This document shows positions 43,770-52,871 of a stretch of 64,000 bases of DNA, piece by piece. The notes beneath the pieces were generated by a model. It saw only the letters and a list, made by a program, of their open reading frames with translations. It searched no databases and was not told where the DNA came from. A program made the translations under genes and the position numbers. Position 1 is the first letter of the stretch, and each line of letters starts with the position of its first letter. This DNA is from Burkholderia ubonensis (lineage in GTDB: Bacteria > Pseudomonadota > Gammaproteobacteria > Burkholderiales > Burkholderiaceae). The stretch lies in assembly GCF_001718695.1 (NCBI RefSeq), contig NZ_CP013422.1:1054001-1118000 (forward strand), in the 5' to 3' direction.

Positions 43770-44867
43770 ATGCGGGTATTTCAACCCCTGAAGATTCATT
43801 GGTGCGCGCCGCGCGGAGCGGGCAATACTAAGGCGTCCGAGCGGGACCTCGCGAATGAACTCGATCTCGACGGTCTGGTGGACTTTGCGCAGGAAGCGGA
43901 GGACATGCAGATCGATACGCTGCTGATGGGAATCGGTTTTCATCTGCCGGAGCCGTTGCCGCTGATCGGCGCACTCGCGCGCGAGACGCGCAGACTGTCG
44001 TTCATGCTGGCCTATCGCCCGGGACTGCTGCCGCCGACGCTATTCGCGCAGGCAGTCAATACGCTGTCGTGGATGTCGAACAAACGGATCTCGCTGAACA
44101 TCGTCGCCGGCATTTCTCCGGAGGAACAGGCGTACTACGGCGACTATCTGGCGCACGACGCGCGCTACGAGCGCACGTCCGAATATCTCGGTGTGCTGCA
44201 TCGGTTCTGGCGCGGCGAGACGCCGGTGTCGCATGAAGGCACCCACTACCGGTTCGACGGCGCGCGCCTCGGCCTGCCATTCAAGGACGGCGAGCGACCG
44301 CGAATCTATCTGAGCGGCGCGTCCGCGTTGGCCAAGCGCATCACCATCGAATCGGGGGACTGCTGGCTGCGTTACGGCGACACGCCGGAGGGCATCGCGG
44401 TCGCTGCTCGTGAGCCCCTGGAGGCCGGGCGCAGCGTCGGCATCCGCATGCACGTGCTGGCTCGCGAAACGCGGGAAGAGGCACATGCAGAAGTGGCCGC
44501 CATGATGGCGAACTCGGATGAAGCCCATCGTCAGCAGGTTCAGGCATTCGTGAAGACGTGCGATTCGGAGGCGGTGAAAAAGTCGTTCGATCTTGCCGAG
44601 CAGGCGTCCGGTGGCTGGTTGTCACCGATGCTGTGGACGGGCGCCGTCGCCTATCGCGGAGGCCCGGCCCTGTGTGTGGTGGGCAGCTACGACGAGGTCG
44701 CACGGTATCTGCTCGAATACAAGCAGGCCGGTGTCAGCGAATTCATCCTGTCCGGCTGGCCGACGCGTGGAGAGATGCGGCGATTCTGTCACCACGTGCT
44801 GCCCCTGATTCGCCAGTATGAAGCGCGGACGGCCGGGAGCGAAGACAAGGCAGCGCTCGTCATCTGA
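43770..44867 (+). CDS. Luciferase-like flavin monooxygenase (SsuD-type LLM)
   Basis: 365 residues of TIM-barrel LLM fold: PLKIHWCAPRGAGN at the start, FMLAYRPGLLPPTLFAQAVN, NTLSWMSNKRISLNIVAGIS, RYERTSEYLGVLHRFWRGET and RPRIYLSGASALAKRI, matching alkanesulfonate monooxygenase-like enzymes. These use reduced FMN from a separate reductase (the SsuE-like gene of the same cluster) to oxidise C-S, C-N or aldehyde substrates. GGAG precedes the ATG with an 8-nt spacer. First gene of the rightward arm. Confidence 0.9.
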   Translation: MRVFQPLKIHWCAPRGAGNTKASERDLANELDLDGLVDFAQEAEDMQIDTLLMGIGFHLPEPLPLIGALARETRRLSFMLAYRPGLLPPTLFAQAVNTLSWMSNKRISLNIVAGISPEEQAYYGDYLAHDARYERTSEYLGVLHRFWRGETPVSHEGTHYRFDGARLGLPFKDGERPRIYLSGASALAKRITIESGDCWLRYGDTPEGIAVAAREPLEAGRSVGIRMHVLARETREEAHAEVAAMMANSDEAHRQQVQAFVKTCDSEAVKKSFDLAEQASGGWLSPMLWTGAVAYRGGPALCVVGSYDEVARYLLEYKQAGVSEFILSGWPTRGEMRRFCHHVLPLIRQYEARTAGSEDKAALVI

Positions 44868-45063
44868 TGATCACACGATGTTGCGCGACTGGCGCGGCTC
44901 GGCCGCACCAGATCGGAAAGCCGGTCAGGAATCTAAAATCAAGGATATAGATAAGTGATACGAAATGATGGATCAGAGGCGAGTGAAACGTGTGGTGTTC
45001 ATCGGTCAGGACGGCGGCCAGGGTTCCGTCGCGACGTGAGCGCCTCGAGCATGGAGGTGGCGA

Positions 45064-46332
45064 TTGATCGGTGAATCGCGCTCCGCTTCGCTGCGCTGGT
45101 TCGCGTCGGGACTGATGCTTGGATTGATCGCCGAGCAGACGGTGCTGTTTGCGGTGCCGCTTCTCATTTATCAGCGGACCGGAAGCCTCGCGTATTCGGG
45201 CATTGCATATGCAGTCGAATGGGTGCCGGCGTTGATCGCTTATCCGTTCGCCGGCTTGTTCGCGGACCGGCTCGGCGGCCGCCGGTTGTTCCGGTATGCA
45301 AATCGCGTCCGGATGACCTGCCTGACGATTGCCGTGGCAGCCTGCTTCGCGATGCCGTCGGCCACGATCATTGCGCTGATGGTCAACAGCGTCTTCCTGT
45401 CGCTGCTGATCGCGCCGGTGCGGATGTCGGTGGAAAAGACGGTGCCGATGCTAGCGGACGGCGGCAAGCTGTCGGATTTGCAGTCGTTGGTGCAGAACGT
45501 CGAATTGCTCGCGATGGCCCTCGGTCCAGCCCTTGCGGCGGGGCTGGCGCAATGGCTGGGTAAGCTCCCGCTCCTGCTCGTCGCGGCGGCCGGATTCGCG
45601 CTGGCCGCGTGGTGCTGGCGCGAACTTCCGGCGAGCCCGCGCGGCACCGCTCACGGTCGGGTCCGGCACGACCTGGTTCTGGGATGGCGATTGCTGATCG
45701 CGAACCGGCCGGTTGTGTTGCTTGCGTTGGTGAACTTCGCCATCAACCTCGCGTTTGCGATCGCGGCGAGCGCGAACGCATATCTCGTCACGGGCGTGTT
45801 CCGCGCATCCGACAGTGTATTCGGCTTGATGAACACTGGCGCGGGCGTGCTCGGGCTGCTGAACCTGTTGCTGATTCCGAAGCTGACCCGCAGTTGGAGC
45901 ATCTATCGGCTCGGTGCAGGCGGCTTCGCGCTGATGTGCACCGGGCTCGTATGCATGGGATTGGCGCAGGGTGTCTGGGTTTATGTGATCGCGTTTCTCG
46001 GCGCGATGGCGGGGGCTGCTTGGTACAACGTGTTCAACCGGACATTGCGCGTACGTGCGATCGAGCGCGAGCACCTCGGCAAAGTGATCGGGCCGTTCTA
46101 TCTGATCAACGGGCTCTCGTATCCGCTCGCGGGCGTGTTGACCGCGAGCGTGGGGCCGGTGCTAGGCATCCAGCACATCCTGTTGTTCATGGCCGTGATG
46201 CTCAGCGGTCCGGGCGCGTGGGTGCTGTGGGTGACGTCCCGATTGTTTCGCAAGCGGGTCGATGCGCCGCAGCCTGCGGACGAGGTGTGCGAGGGCGCGG
46301 AACCGCTGCCCGAGGCCGCCGATCGCGCGTGA
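45064..46332 (+). CDS. MFS exporter (MFS_3/EntS-like)
   Basis: 422 residues with about 12 membrane helices; loop 2-3 motif GLFADRLGGRRLFRYANRVR, and ALAAGLAQWLGKLPLLLVAA in the middle. Closest in type to the enterobactin exporter EntS and macrolide-efflux-like MFS_3 proteins, so it probably exports the cluster product and gives self-resistance. The start is TTG, supported by GGAGG with a 6-nt spacer. Confidence 0.88.
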   Translation: MIGESRSASLRWFASGLMLGLIAEQTVLFAVPLLIYQRTGSLAYSGIAYAVEWVPALIAYPFAGLFADRLGGRRLFRYANRVRMTCLTIAVAACFAMPSATIIALMVNSVFLSLLIAPVRMSVEKTVPMLADGGKLSDLQSLVQNVELLAMALGPALAAGLAQWLGKLPLLLVAAAGFALAAWCWRELPASPRGTAHGRVRHDLVLGWRLLIANRPVVLLALVNFAINLAFAIAASANAYLVTGVFRASDSVFGLMNTGAGVLGLLNLLLIPKLTRSWSIYRLGAGGFALMCTGLVCMGLAQGVWVYVIAFLGAMAGAAWYNVFNRTLRVRAIEREHLGKVIGPFYLINGLSYPLAGVLTASVGPVLGIQHILLFMAVMLSGPGAWVLWVTSRLFRKRVDAPQPADEVCEGAEPLPEAADRA

Positions 46333-46376
46333 GCGAGGTCGCGCGACGATACGATTGCCGATGTACGGAGGATGTC

Positions 46377-46577
46377 ATGACTTCGAAAATCAGAATGGCC
46401 CGGCGGCGGCCGGATTTGCCGATCGAGACGGCGTCTCCGCACGCGGAATTCCATGAGTGCGGCGGGGTGCCTCTGCTCGACGAGACCGAACCTCGCCGGA
46501 TGCGCGACGAATCCGGCGACGGTGGGGTAGTCTTCACGCCGGAGGATCCGGATACCGCCTCGAGCGTGTTGTTCTGA
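46377..46577 (+). CDS. 66-residue small protein at the end of the cluster
   Basis: A short ORF with a very good GGAGG site (5-nt spacer), 44 bp after the exporter stop and probably cotranscribed with it. The chain begins basic (MTSKIRMARRRPDLPIETAS) and ends acidic with a Gly/Asp-rich stretch (ESGDGGVVFTPEDPDTASSV) and a hydrophobic LF terminus; one Cys in HECGG. No transmembrane helix or signal peptide. It could be a scaffold or precursor peptide, an accessory protein of a cluster enzyme, or an immunity factor. I do not recognise a family. Confidence 0.6.
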   Translation: MTSKIRMARRRPDLPIETASPHAEFHECGGVPLLDETEPRRMRDESGDGGVVFTPEDPDTASSVLF

Positions 46578-46787
46578 GCGTCGTGCCGGAAAGCTGCGAG
46601 GGAGCGATACCGTTCCGGTACGTGCGGGACGTTCGATTCGGGTGCGGGAAGCCGCGACATGCACCATCGGCGCTGCCGGCCCGTCGTCGCGAATGGTTTT
46701 ATTTCCGGCCATGAGCAACGCGCTCCCGTCCGCCTGACTGCCATCAACCAGCTTCGTACATGGGCCGCGACGCGAATCGGCCCTACG

Positions 46788-47783
46788 TCAGCTATCTTCG
46801 CTCATCGTCAGGATGATCTTTCCTACGTTTACAGCAGACTCCATCCGTCGATGGGCGGCCGCGGCGTCTGCGAGCGGAAACACGCTGTCGACGACCGGCT
46901 CCAGACCCGCGCCTCCCGCAAAGCGGTCCAGCCAATGTTCGCGAAACCGCCGAACCATCGCGTGTTTCTCGCTCTGGTCGCGCGACTTCATCACCGTGCC
47001 GATGATTTGCAGATGACGGTACAGGATCTGTTCGAGGCTCACGCTGACGTCACCGCCGCCGCCGAGTATGCCGACCTGCACCAGCCGGCCGCCGTTTGCC
47101 AATGACGCGACGTTCCGGGAAAAATACGGTGCGCCCACGAAGTCGATGGCCACATCGACACCACGTTTGCCCGTCCTGCTTGCGACGACTTCCGAAAAGT
47201 CCTGCGTCTTGTAGTCGATCGCATGGTCCACACCCAGTTGAACGATCCGTTCCAGCTTTGAGGCTTCGGCCGTTGCGAAAATCGTCGCGCCGGTTGCATA
47301 GGCCAGCTGGACCGCTGCGGAACCCACCCCGCCCGCCGCTGCGTGGATCAGCACCGCATCGCCGCGCTGCAAGCGGCCCAGATGCAACAACGCTTCGTGC
47401 GCAGTGACGAACACTTCCGGTATGGCGGCCGCATGCACATAGTCGAGCGTTGCGGGAATGGGCATCGCCATTCTCCAGTCAATGCGCGCCCGTTCTGCGT
47501 AGGCGCCGCCGCCCACGACGCCCATGACACGATCACCGACCTTGTAACCCTGCACGGAAGGGCCTGTCTCGATCACCTCGCCGGCGATTTCGAGCCCCAT
47601 GATCGTCGAGTCGCCGAAGTTCGGCCGGCCGTATCCGCCACGCCGATGGGTCAGATCGGCGCGATTCACACCCGCGGCATGGACGCGTACCAGTAGATCG
47701 TCGGGCCGAACCTCAGGAGCCGCGACCTCGGCCAGTTGGAGCACCTCGGCATCGCCGAATTCCTTGAATGTGATGGCTTTCAT
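46788..47783 (-). CDS. Zinc-independent MDR oxidoreductase, quinone reductase type
   Basis: 331 residues of the medium-chain dehydrogenase/reductase superfamily, quinone oxidoreductase/PIG3 subgroup: VHAAGVNRADLTHRRGGYGR, GLEIAGEVIETG, and NADPH-binding HAAAGGVGSAAVQLAYATGA. No zinc-binding Cys cluster. It reduces quinones or alpha,beta-unsaturated carbonyls with NADPH. Its start overlaps the stop of the CMD-like gene by 4 bp, giving translational coupling. Last gene of the leftward operon. Confidence 0.92.
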   Translation of the reverse strand: MKAITFKEFGDAEVLQLAEVAAPEVRPDDLLVRVHAAGVNRADLTHRRGGYGRPNFGDSTIMGLEIAGEVIETGPSVQGYKVGDRVMGVVGGGAYAERARIDWRMAMPIPATLDYVHAAAIPEVFVTAHEALLHLGRLQRGDAVLIHAAAGGVGSAAVQLAYATGATIFATAEASKLERIVQLGVDHAIDYKTQDFSEVVASRTGKRGVDVAIDFVGAPYFSRNVASLANGGRLVQVGILGGGGDVSVSLEQILYRHLQIIGTVMKSRDQSEKHAMVRRFREHWLDRFAGGAGLEPVVDSVFPLADAAAAHRRMESAVNVGKIILTMSEDS

Positions 47784-48157
47784 TTCAAACCTTCCTGCGT
47801 CGTAGATGCATTGCCGGCGAGATCGTCGGGCTGAGGATGGGCGCCGAGCGTTGCCTGCGCCGTGGCGGATGCGGAGATTGCGGCGGGAAACCCGGCATAG
47901 AACGCGAGGTGAGTGATTGCCGCTGACAACTCTTCACGGGTTACGCCGTTCGTCAACGCGCGGCGCAGGTGCGCCGGCAACTCGTCGAGATGGCCCCCCG
48001 CGATCAGCGCGGCAACAGTCACGAGGCTGCGGTCGCGCGGCGAGAGCGTCGGATCGCTCCAGATCCGCGGATAGAGCGTGTCGTCGACGAATGCCGAAAG
48101 CGTCGGCGTGAACGCACGCGCGGCTTCGCGCGGACTATCGAAATGCGTATCGGACAT
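47780..48157 (-). CDS. Carboxymuconolactone decarboxylase-family protein
   Basis: 125 residues of all-helical CMD fold: LSPRDRSLVTVAALIAGGHL, LDELPAHLRRALTNGVTREE and ITHLAFYAGFPAAISA. It lacks the CxxC of AhpD peroxidase members, so it is closer to the lactone decarboxylase or a similar small-molecule enzyme. Twelve bp separate it from the aldehyde dehydrogenase gene upstream. Confidence 0.9.
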   Translation of the reverse strand: MSDTHFDSPREAARAFTPTLSAFVDDTLYPRIWSDPTLSPRDRSLVTVAALIAGGHLDELPAHLRRALTNGVTREELSAAITHLAFYAGFPAAISASATAQATLGAHPQPDDLAGNASTTQEGLK

Positions 48158-48169
48158 GGCGATCTCCTT

Positions 48170-49606
48170 TCAAGCCTGGCTGATGAACTTGTGTGTGAGG
48201 TAGTACTCGATGCCCTCGGTGCCGCCTTCCGAGCCGTGGCCGCTTTCCTTCATGCCGCCGAACGGCAGTTCGGTCGAGACGATGCGGTACTGGTTGATGC
48301 CGATCATGCCGGCTTCGAGACCGTCCGCTACATCGATGGCCGTCCGCGCACTGCTTGTGAACGCATAGGCAGAGAGCCCGTACGGCAACCGGTTCGCTTC
48401 GGCGAGGCCGTCGGCCAGGGCATCGAAGCGCATCAGCACCGCGATCGGGCCGAACGGCTCTTCGTGCATCACGCGCGCGTCCTTCGGTACGTCTGCGAGG
48501 ACCGTCGGCTCGAAGAAATACCCTTCACCTTCGATGCGCTTTCCGCCGGCCAGAATCGTTGCGCCACGCTCGACCGCATCGGCGATGAGTTCCTCCATCT
48601 TGGCAAGCTGGCGCGGGTTCGCCAGCGGCCCGACCTGCGTGCCGGCATCCATGCCGTTCCCGACCTTGAGCGCGCTCGTCGCACGTACGAAGTGACCGAC
48701 GAACTCGTCGTAGACTTCGCGTTGGATCAGGAAGCGCGTCGACGAGATGCAGACCTGGCCGGTGCCGCGAAAGCGATTCGCCGCGCCTTCGACCGCAGCC
48801 TTTTCGACGTCGGCATCGTTGAATACGAGGACGGGCCCGTGGCCGCCCAGCTCAAGCGTGATGGGTTTGACGCCTTCGGCTGCGCGCGCCGACAGCAGAC
48901 GGCCGATCGGCACCGAGCCCGTGAACGTGACCTTCCGGATTACCGGGGAAGCGATCAGTTGCGTCGACACCTGGTCGGGCACGCCGAACACGACTTGAAG
49001 CACGCCCTTCGGCAAGCCGGCGTCGTCCAGTGCGCGTGCCAACGCGAGCGCCGTTGCGGGGCTTTCCTCGCCGGGTTTGATGATGACACTGCATCCGGCG
49101 GCGAGTGCGGCGGAGAGCTTGCGCGCCGGGGTGATCGCCGGAAAATTCCACGGCGTGAATGCGGCGACGGGCCCGATCGCCTGTTTCTTCACGAGCTGTT
49201 GCACGCCCGGACGGTTGGATGGCACCACGCGGCCGTCGATGCGACGCGCCTCTTCGGCGAACCATTCGAAATAGTCGGCGGCGCGCAGGACTTCGTCGCG
49301 GCTTTCTGCCAGCGGTTTCCCTTCCTCCAGCGTCATCACGGTAGCAATGTGCTCGGCGCGCTCGCGCATTAGTTCCGCCGCGCGCTTCAGAATGCGCGCA
49401 CGTTCGGCCGGCACGGTGTTGCGCCAGACATCGAACGCCGGTACCGCAGCCTGGAGGGCGCGATCGAGGTCCGCTGCCGTCGCCAGTGGAACGCGCCCGA
49501 TCTGGATTTGCGTGGCGGGATTGATCACGGGCGCCGTTTCGCGTTCGCTCGCGCCGATCCATTCCCCATTGATGAAGAGATGAAGCGCGTCGTATGTGAT
49601 GTCCAT
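48170..49606 (-). CDS. NAD(P)-dependent aldehyde dehydrogenase, succinate-semialdehyde type
   Basis: 478 residues. Complete ALDH: FTPWNFPAITPARKLSAALA, the general-base Glu in PITLELGGHGPVLVFNDADV and the catalytic Cys in GQVCISSTRFLIQREVY, with KVTFTGSVPIG and EEPFGPIAVLMRF. Closest in style to GabD-like succinate semialdehyde dehydrogenases but the substrate could be another small aldehyde. First gene of the three-gene operon, divergent from the LysR regulator at 49982, which probably controls it. Confidence 0.92.
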   Translation of the reverse strand: MDITYDALHLFINGEWIGASERETAPVINPATQIQIGRVPLATAADLDRALQAAVPAFDVWRNTVPAERARILKRAAELMRERAEHIATVMTLEEGKPLAESRDEVLRAADYFEWFAEEARRIDGRVVPSNRPGVQQLVKKQAIGPVAAFTPWNFPAITPARKLSAALAAGCSVIIKPGEESPATALALARALDDAGLPKGVLQVVFGVPDQVSTQLIASPVIRKVTFTGSVPIGRLLSARAAEGVKPITLELGGHGPVLVFNDADVEKAAVEGAANRFRGTGQVCISSTRFLIQREVYDEFVGHFVRATSALKVGNGMDAGTQVGPLANPRQLAKMEELIADAVERGATILAGGKRIEGEGYFFEPTVLADVPKDARVMHEEPFGPIAVLMRFDALADGLAEANRLPYGLSAYAFTSSARTAIDVADGLEAGMIGINQYRIVSTELPFGGMKESGHGSEGGTEGIEYYLTHKFISQA

Positions 49607-49981
49607 GGTTTAGCCTTTATGGTTAGGATTGCGATTTGATGCGGGTTCGTCTAGAGCCGGATAGGGAGCCTGCGCTACGCCGTGTCTGGATCATCGACCA
49701 TGGCGGACGGAGCTCAGGATTGAAACGTCTACGTTCCGACTGCCTGACTTCGGGACCAAGTCTAGGCGTGAAGCAGGCGGCAACTTAGATGGCCCGGCAA
49801 GAATGAATCTTGTCTCTGGAGGGAAAATCCGCCGCCAAAATGAAAGATGAATGAAAGGATGCAAAAAAAACGACACGACGCTGCTCGCTGACTGCACGAA
49901 ACAGGTGCGGAACCTATGATCACAGACTCGCGCGGGCCGAAACGCAGCGATTCGACGAAAAATTCAAAGCGAGGGTGACTA
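49607..49981. promoter_or_regulatory. Divergent promoter region of the ALDH operon and lysR
   Basis: 375 bp with A/T-rich patches (CAAAAAAAACGACACG near 49861). A LysR-type operator is expected here. I could not single out one convincing T-N11-A motif among several. Confidence 0.45.
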
Positions 49982-50917
49982 ATGGACAAGGTGCACACCA
50001 TGTCGGTGTTTGTGAAAGTGGTCGAGATGGGCAGTTTCACGGCTGTCGCAAACCACCTCGATACGACGGTCGGCAACATTTCTCGAGCGGTATCTGTCCT
50101 CGAAGACAATCTCAACACGCGGTTGCTACAGCGCTCGACGCGACGGCTCGTCGTTACCGACGCGGGGCGACGTTTTTACGAACGCAGTGTTGCGATCCTC
50201 TCGGACATCGAACGGGCGGAAGCGGAAGCACGCGATGCGCTGCTGGAGCCGCGTGGTCTATTACGCGTGCATGCGGTGCCGGGATTGGGGCGCCAACTCG
50301 TTTCGCAAGCCGTGCTTGCCTATCGGAGCGCATATCCGGAAGTATCGGTCGATCTCATGCTGTCGCAGCGGATGCCGAATCTGCTCGAAGAGCAACTCGA
50401 CGTGGCGATCGTGATCGCGCGCACGCTGCCCGACTCGGCGTACGTGAGCCAGAAGATCGGAACCAGTCATTGCATTCTCGCGGCGTCGCCCGACTATCTG
50501 GCACGGCATCCGGCTCCCGAGTGTGTGGAAGACCTCGTCGGTCACACATGTGTGCTTCTGAGCACGGTCGATTACGCGCCGGACGAATGGCATCTGCAAG
50601 GCAGAGCAGGCGAGGCGGTGTATCGTCCAACGGGATCGCACTTCAGTGTGAATGACATGGATGCGATGTCCACGGTACTGCGGGAGGGCGCGGGAATTGG
50701 ATTGATCGCTGCCTTCTCGGCAATCGACGATCTGCGCAAAGGATCGCTCGTTCGCGTCCTGCCGGAATTTCACACCGCGCAGCGCAACGTATATGCGGTG
50801 TACTCGTCCCGTCAATTCGTCGACGCGAAAATCAAACGGTTCATCGATGTCCTGAAGGTGCAGGTAGGGGATCGGTTGAATGCGTATGCGGATGAGCTCG
50901 CGATCATGGTCGCATGA
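49982..50917 (+). CDS. LysR-family regulator
   Basis: 311 residues. CrgA/AaeR-type LysR protein: the helix-turn-helix begins MDKVHTMSVFVKVVEMGSFT and continues VANHLDTTVGNISRAVSVLE; the effector domain includes LLRVHAVPGLGRQLVSQAVL and VLREGAGIGLIAAFSAIDDL. It is divergent from the aldehyde dehydrogenase operon and is its likely regulator. Confidence 0.92.
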   Translation: MDKVHTMSVFVKVVEMGSFTAVANHLDTTVGNISRAVSVLEDNLNTRLLQRSTRRLVVTDAGRRFYERSVAILSDIERAEAEARDALLEPRGLLRVHAVPGLGRQLVSQAVLAYRSAYPEVSVDLMLSQRMPNLLEEQLDVAIVIARTLPDSAYVSQKIGTSHCILAASPDYLARHPAPECVEDLVGHTCVLLSTVDYAPDEWHLQGRAGEAVYRPTGSHFSVNDMDAMSTVLREGAGIGLIAAFSAIDDLRKGSLVRVLPEFHTAQRNVYAVYSSRQFVDAKIKRFIDVLKVQVGDRLNAYADELAIMVA

Positions 50918-52083
50918 TCCCCGTTGCGCTCGGCACGGTCGAGCGGGTATCCGATTGCTCACATCGCCTCGCTCAACCTCACGATCCTGATGACGCGCTT
51001 GGGGACGTGTATGCCCGTACGTGCATGCACATTTCTGTCGCGCCGCGGCAACGCCTGAGTGTGTGGAAGTGAATCGCACCCATCGGGTGTTTGCGTGCGC
51101 CGAACCCGTGTTCGACTGTGCATCGTCGTCATGGCACCGAACTGGCGGTCCGGTCTCTGCGGCATCGCCTCGAGCACCGCTTGGTGCTTCCCCCGCCGGA
51201 TTTGTCCGTAATCGCTTGTTCCAGGATTGGGACGTGAGCAGCGACGCCGAATGCGCGTTGATGGAGCGTTCACATCGCTCCGTGAAGTAAGAGACGCCCG
51301 TACGCGCAGACAGTCGGCCAACGAGTTCTCGTAGACGCAGTCGTGCCCGGAATCATAAAATAGATTCGGCATGCAGATCATCGTGCCTATTTGATAGGCA
51401 TCTTGAATGTCACTATTTTGATTTGTAGTCAATTACGAATAAGTTAATTGGATTCGTCCGAGTATTGTTTTGAAAATCCGTAGCCCCGCATAACAACGGT
51501 CGATAGGCTTCCATCCATGCAGGAGACAATGAGACGCATCCGATAACGCTTCATTAAATCCGCGTCGATTCGGTGCATCGCACTAAATTGGTGATTATTG
51601 TCATAAGCACCGAATGAGTGCGATAACCATACAAATAAATTACAAAATCAATAAAAAATGTTTCGTGAAGCCTCCTGACTCGTTATTCGAGCAAGTCCTC
51701 CAAACTTTGTATTCGGGCATCAAAAAAAGTTTGACGGCCAGATTTTTTCCTTGCTATCGTCTGCACCCAAGACGCACGGCCACGCTGCCATCGGGGTGTA
51801 GCGACGGTCCGATCGTCATGCGCGAACGTGCCTGTGTCGACGCAGCTGACAATTGCCTGAACGCTGGTGCGGGGTGGATGCCGGATAAGGCGGCTATCCC
51901 GTGGCGGTTGAAACGATTCCTTGAAATTGAATGAATTCGGATCCGAAATCGATGCTTTCGATTCGGATTGCAAATTGCATTAAAAATTAGATTTCGCGTT
52001 GAGGCGGCGACGGAACCGACCCGGTTCCTGGGCCGGCCATCATCGTGAAACTGGGCGATTCGCTTGGGGGATGGATAGTGGGC
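50918..52083. other. 1.17-kb gene-poor, A/T-rich region upstream of tonB
   Basis: No frame here has a convincing coding pattern, and the right half is clearly A/T-rich (AAATTACAAAATCAATAAAA near 51637). Visible structures: TGCCTAT-TTG-ATAGGCA at 51384-51400, a small perfect stem; and TTCGGAT at 51936-51942, its complement ATCCGAA at 51941-51947, and TTCGGAT again at 51962-51968, which gives a 12-bp palindrome plus a third half-site about 120 bp before tonB. I found no good Fur box. The region probably holds the tonB promoter; the rest is unexplained. Confidence 0.45.
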
Positions 52084-52785
52084 ATGAAAGTCGAAAAGCA
52101 TCTGATTGCTTCGAACAGCGGGCTTGCCACGCTCGGGCGGCCGCGGCAATTCGGCGTGAAGCCGCAAAACCCGGTGCGCCGGTTCGGCGGTATCGCAGTC
52201 GTTCTCCTGTTGCACGCAGTGCTGATCTACGCATTGCTCAACGGCCTCGCGACCAAGGTCGTCCAGGTCGTCCAGCATCCGATCGAAACCCGCATCATCG
52301 AACCGGTGAAGCCGCCGCCGCCCCCGCCGATGCCGGTGGTCAAGCTGCCGCCGCCGAAAGTGGCGCTGCCGCCGCCGCCGTTCGTCCCGCCCCCGGAAGT
52401 GCCGGTGCAGGCGCCGCCGCAGGCGACGATCACCCACCAGGCCGCACCCGTGCCGTCCGCGCCGGCCGTGCAGGCGCCCGTCGTCGCGCCGCCCGCGCCC
52501 GTTGCGAAGCCGGTGAGCCACGAGGTCGGCGTCGTCTGCCCGAATTCCGATCAGATGCGCGCATCGATGCAGTATCCGAAGGAAGCGCAGGAAAACAACA
52601 TCACCGGCGACGTCACGATCGAATTCGTCGTCGATGCCGACGGCAACATCACCAACGAACGCGTGGCCCAGTCGGCCGACCCCGTGCTCGATCGTGCCGC
52701 CTACAACACGGTGAAGCGATTCAAGTGCGTGGCACAGGGGCAGTCGGTGCGCGTGCAGGTTCCGTTCTCATTCAACCTGAATTGA
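52084..52785 (+). CDS. tonB: TonB-family energy transducer
   Basis: 233 residues. One transmembrane helix (GGIAVVLLLHAVLIYALLNG), then a proline-rich periplasmic spacer (KPPPPPPMPVVKLPPPKVAL) and a C-terminal TonB domain (DVTIEFVVDADGNITNERVA ... AYNTVKRFKC). It couples the inner-membrane proton gradient to outer-membrane receptors. The ATG at 52084 was chosen; a GTG at 52045 would add 13 residues. Neither start has a strong ribosome-binding site. Confidence 0.9.
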   Translation: MKVEKHLIASNSGLATLGRPRQFGVKPQNPVRRFGGIAVVLLLHAVLIYALLNGLATKVVQVVQHPIETRIIEPVKPPPPPPMPVVKLPPPKVALPPPPFVPPPEVPVQAPPQATITHQAAPVPSAPAVQAPVVAPPAPVAKPVSHEVGVVCPNSDQMRASMQYPKEAQENNITGDVTIEFVVDADGNITNERVAQSADPVLDRAAYNTVKRFKCVAQGQSVRVQVPFSFNLN

Positions 52786-52795
52786 TGCAGTGGGC

Positions 52796-52815
52796 GGTCC
52801 GGCGGGAGCCGGACC
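52796..52815 (+). other. Intercistronic stem-loop between tonB and exbB
   Basis: GGTCCGGC-GGGA-GCCGGACC is a perfect 8-bp stem with a 4-nt GGGA loop, 10 bp after the tonB stop. With no U-tract it is more likely an RNA stability or attenuation element that separates tonB from exbBD expression than a full terminator. Confidence 0.55.
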
Positions 52816-52871
52816 GGAGAAAACCGGCCTGAAATTTAATCATAAGTTATACGAAAGAATCGGAGTGGGTT

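Noticed and set aside
34574..46577. Straight assignment of the cluster to nikkomycin or polyoxin
   Set aside because: The radical-SAM cyclase and other nucleoside-specific genes of those pathways are missing, so only a partial resemblance can be claimed.
46377..46577. Graspetide precursor for the two ATP-grasp enzymes
   Set aside because: The ligases are longer than RimK-like graspetide ligases and look like amino-acid ligases, and the peptide has no repeated Thr/Glu core motif.
51614..51934. 106-residue ORF in the A/T-rich region
   Set aside because: No ribosome-binding site, no recognisable domain, and composition changes along its length.
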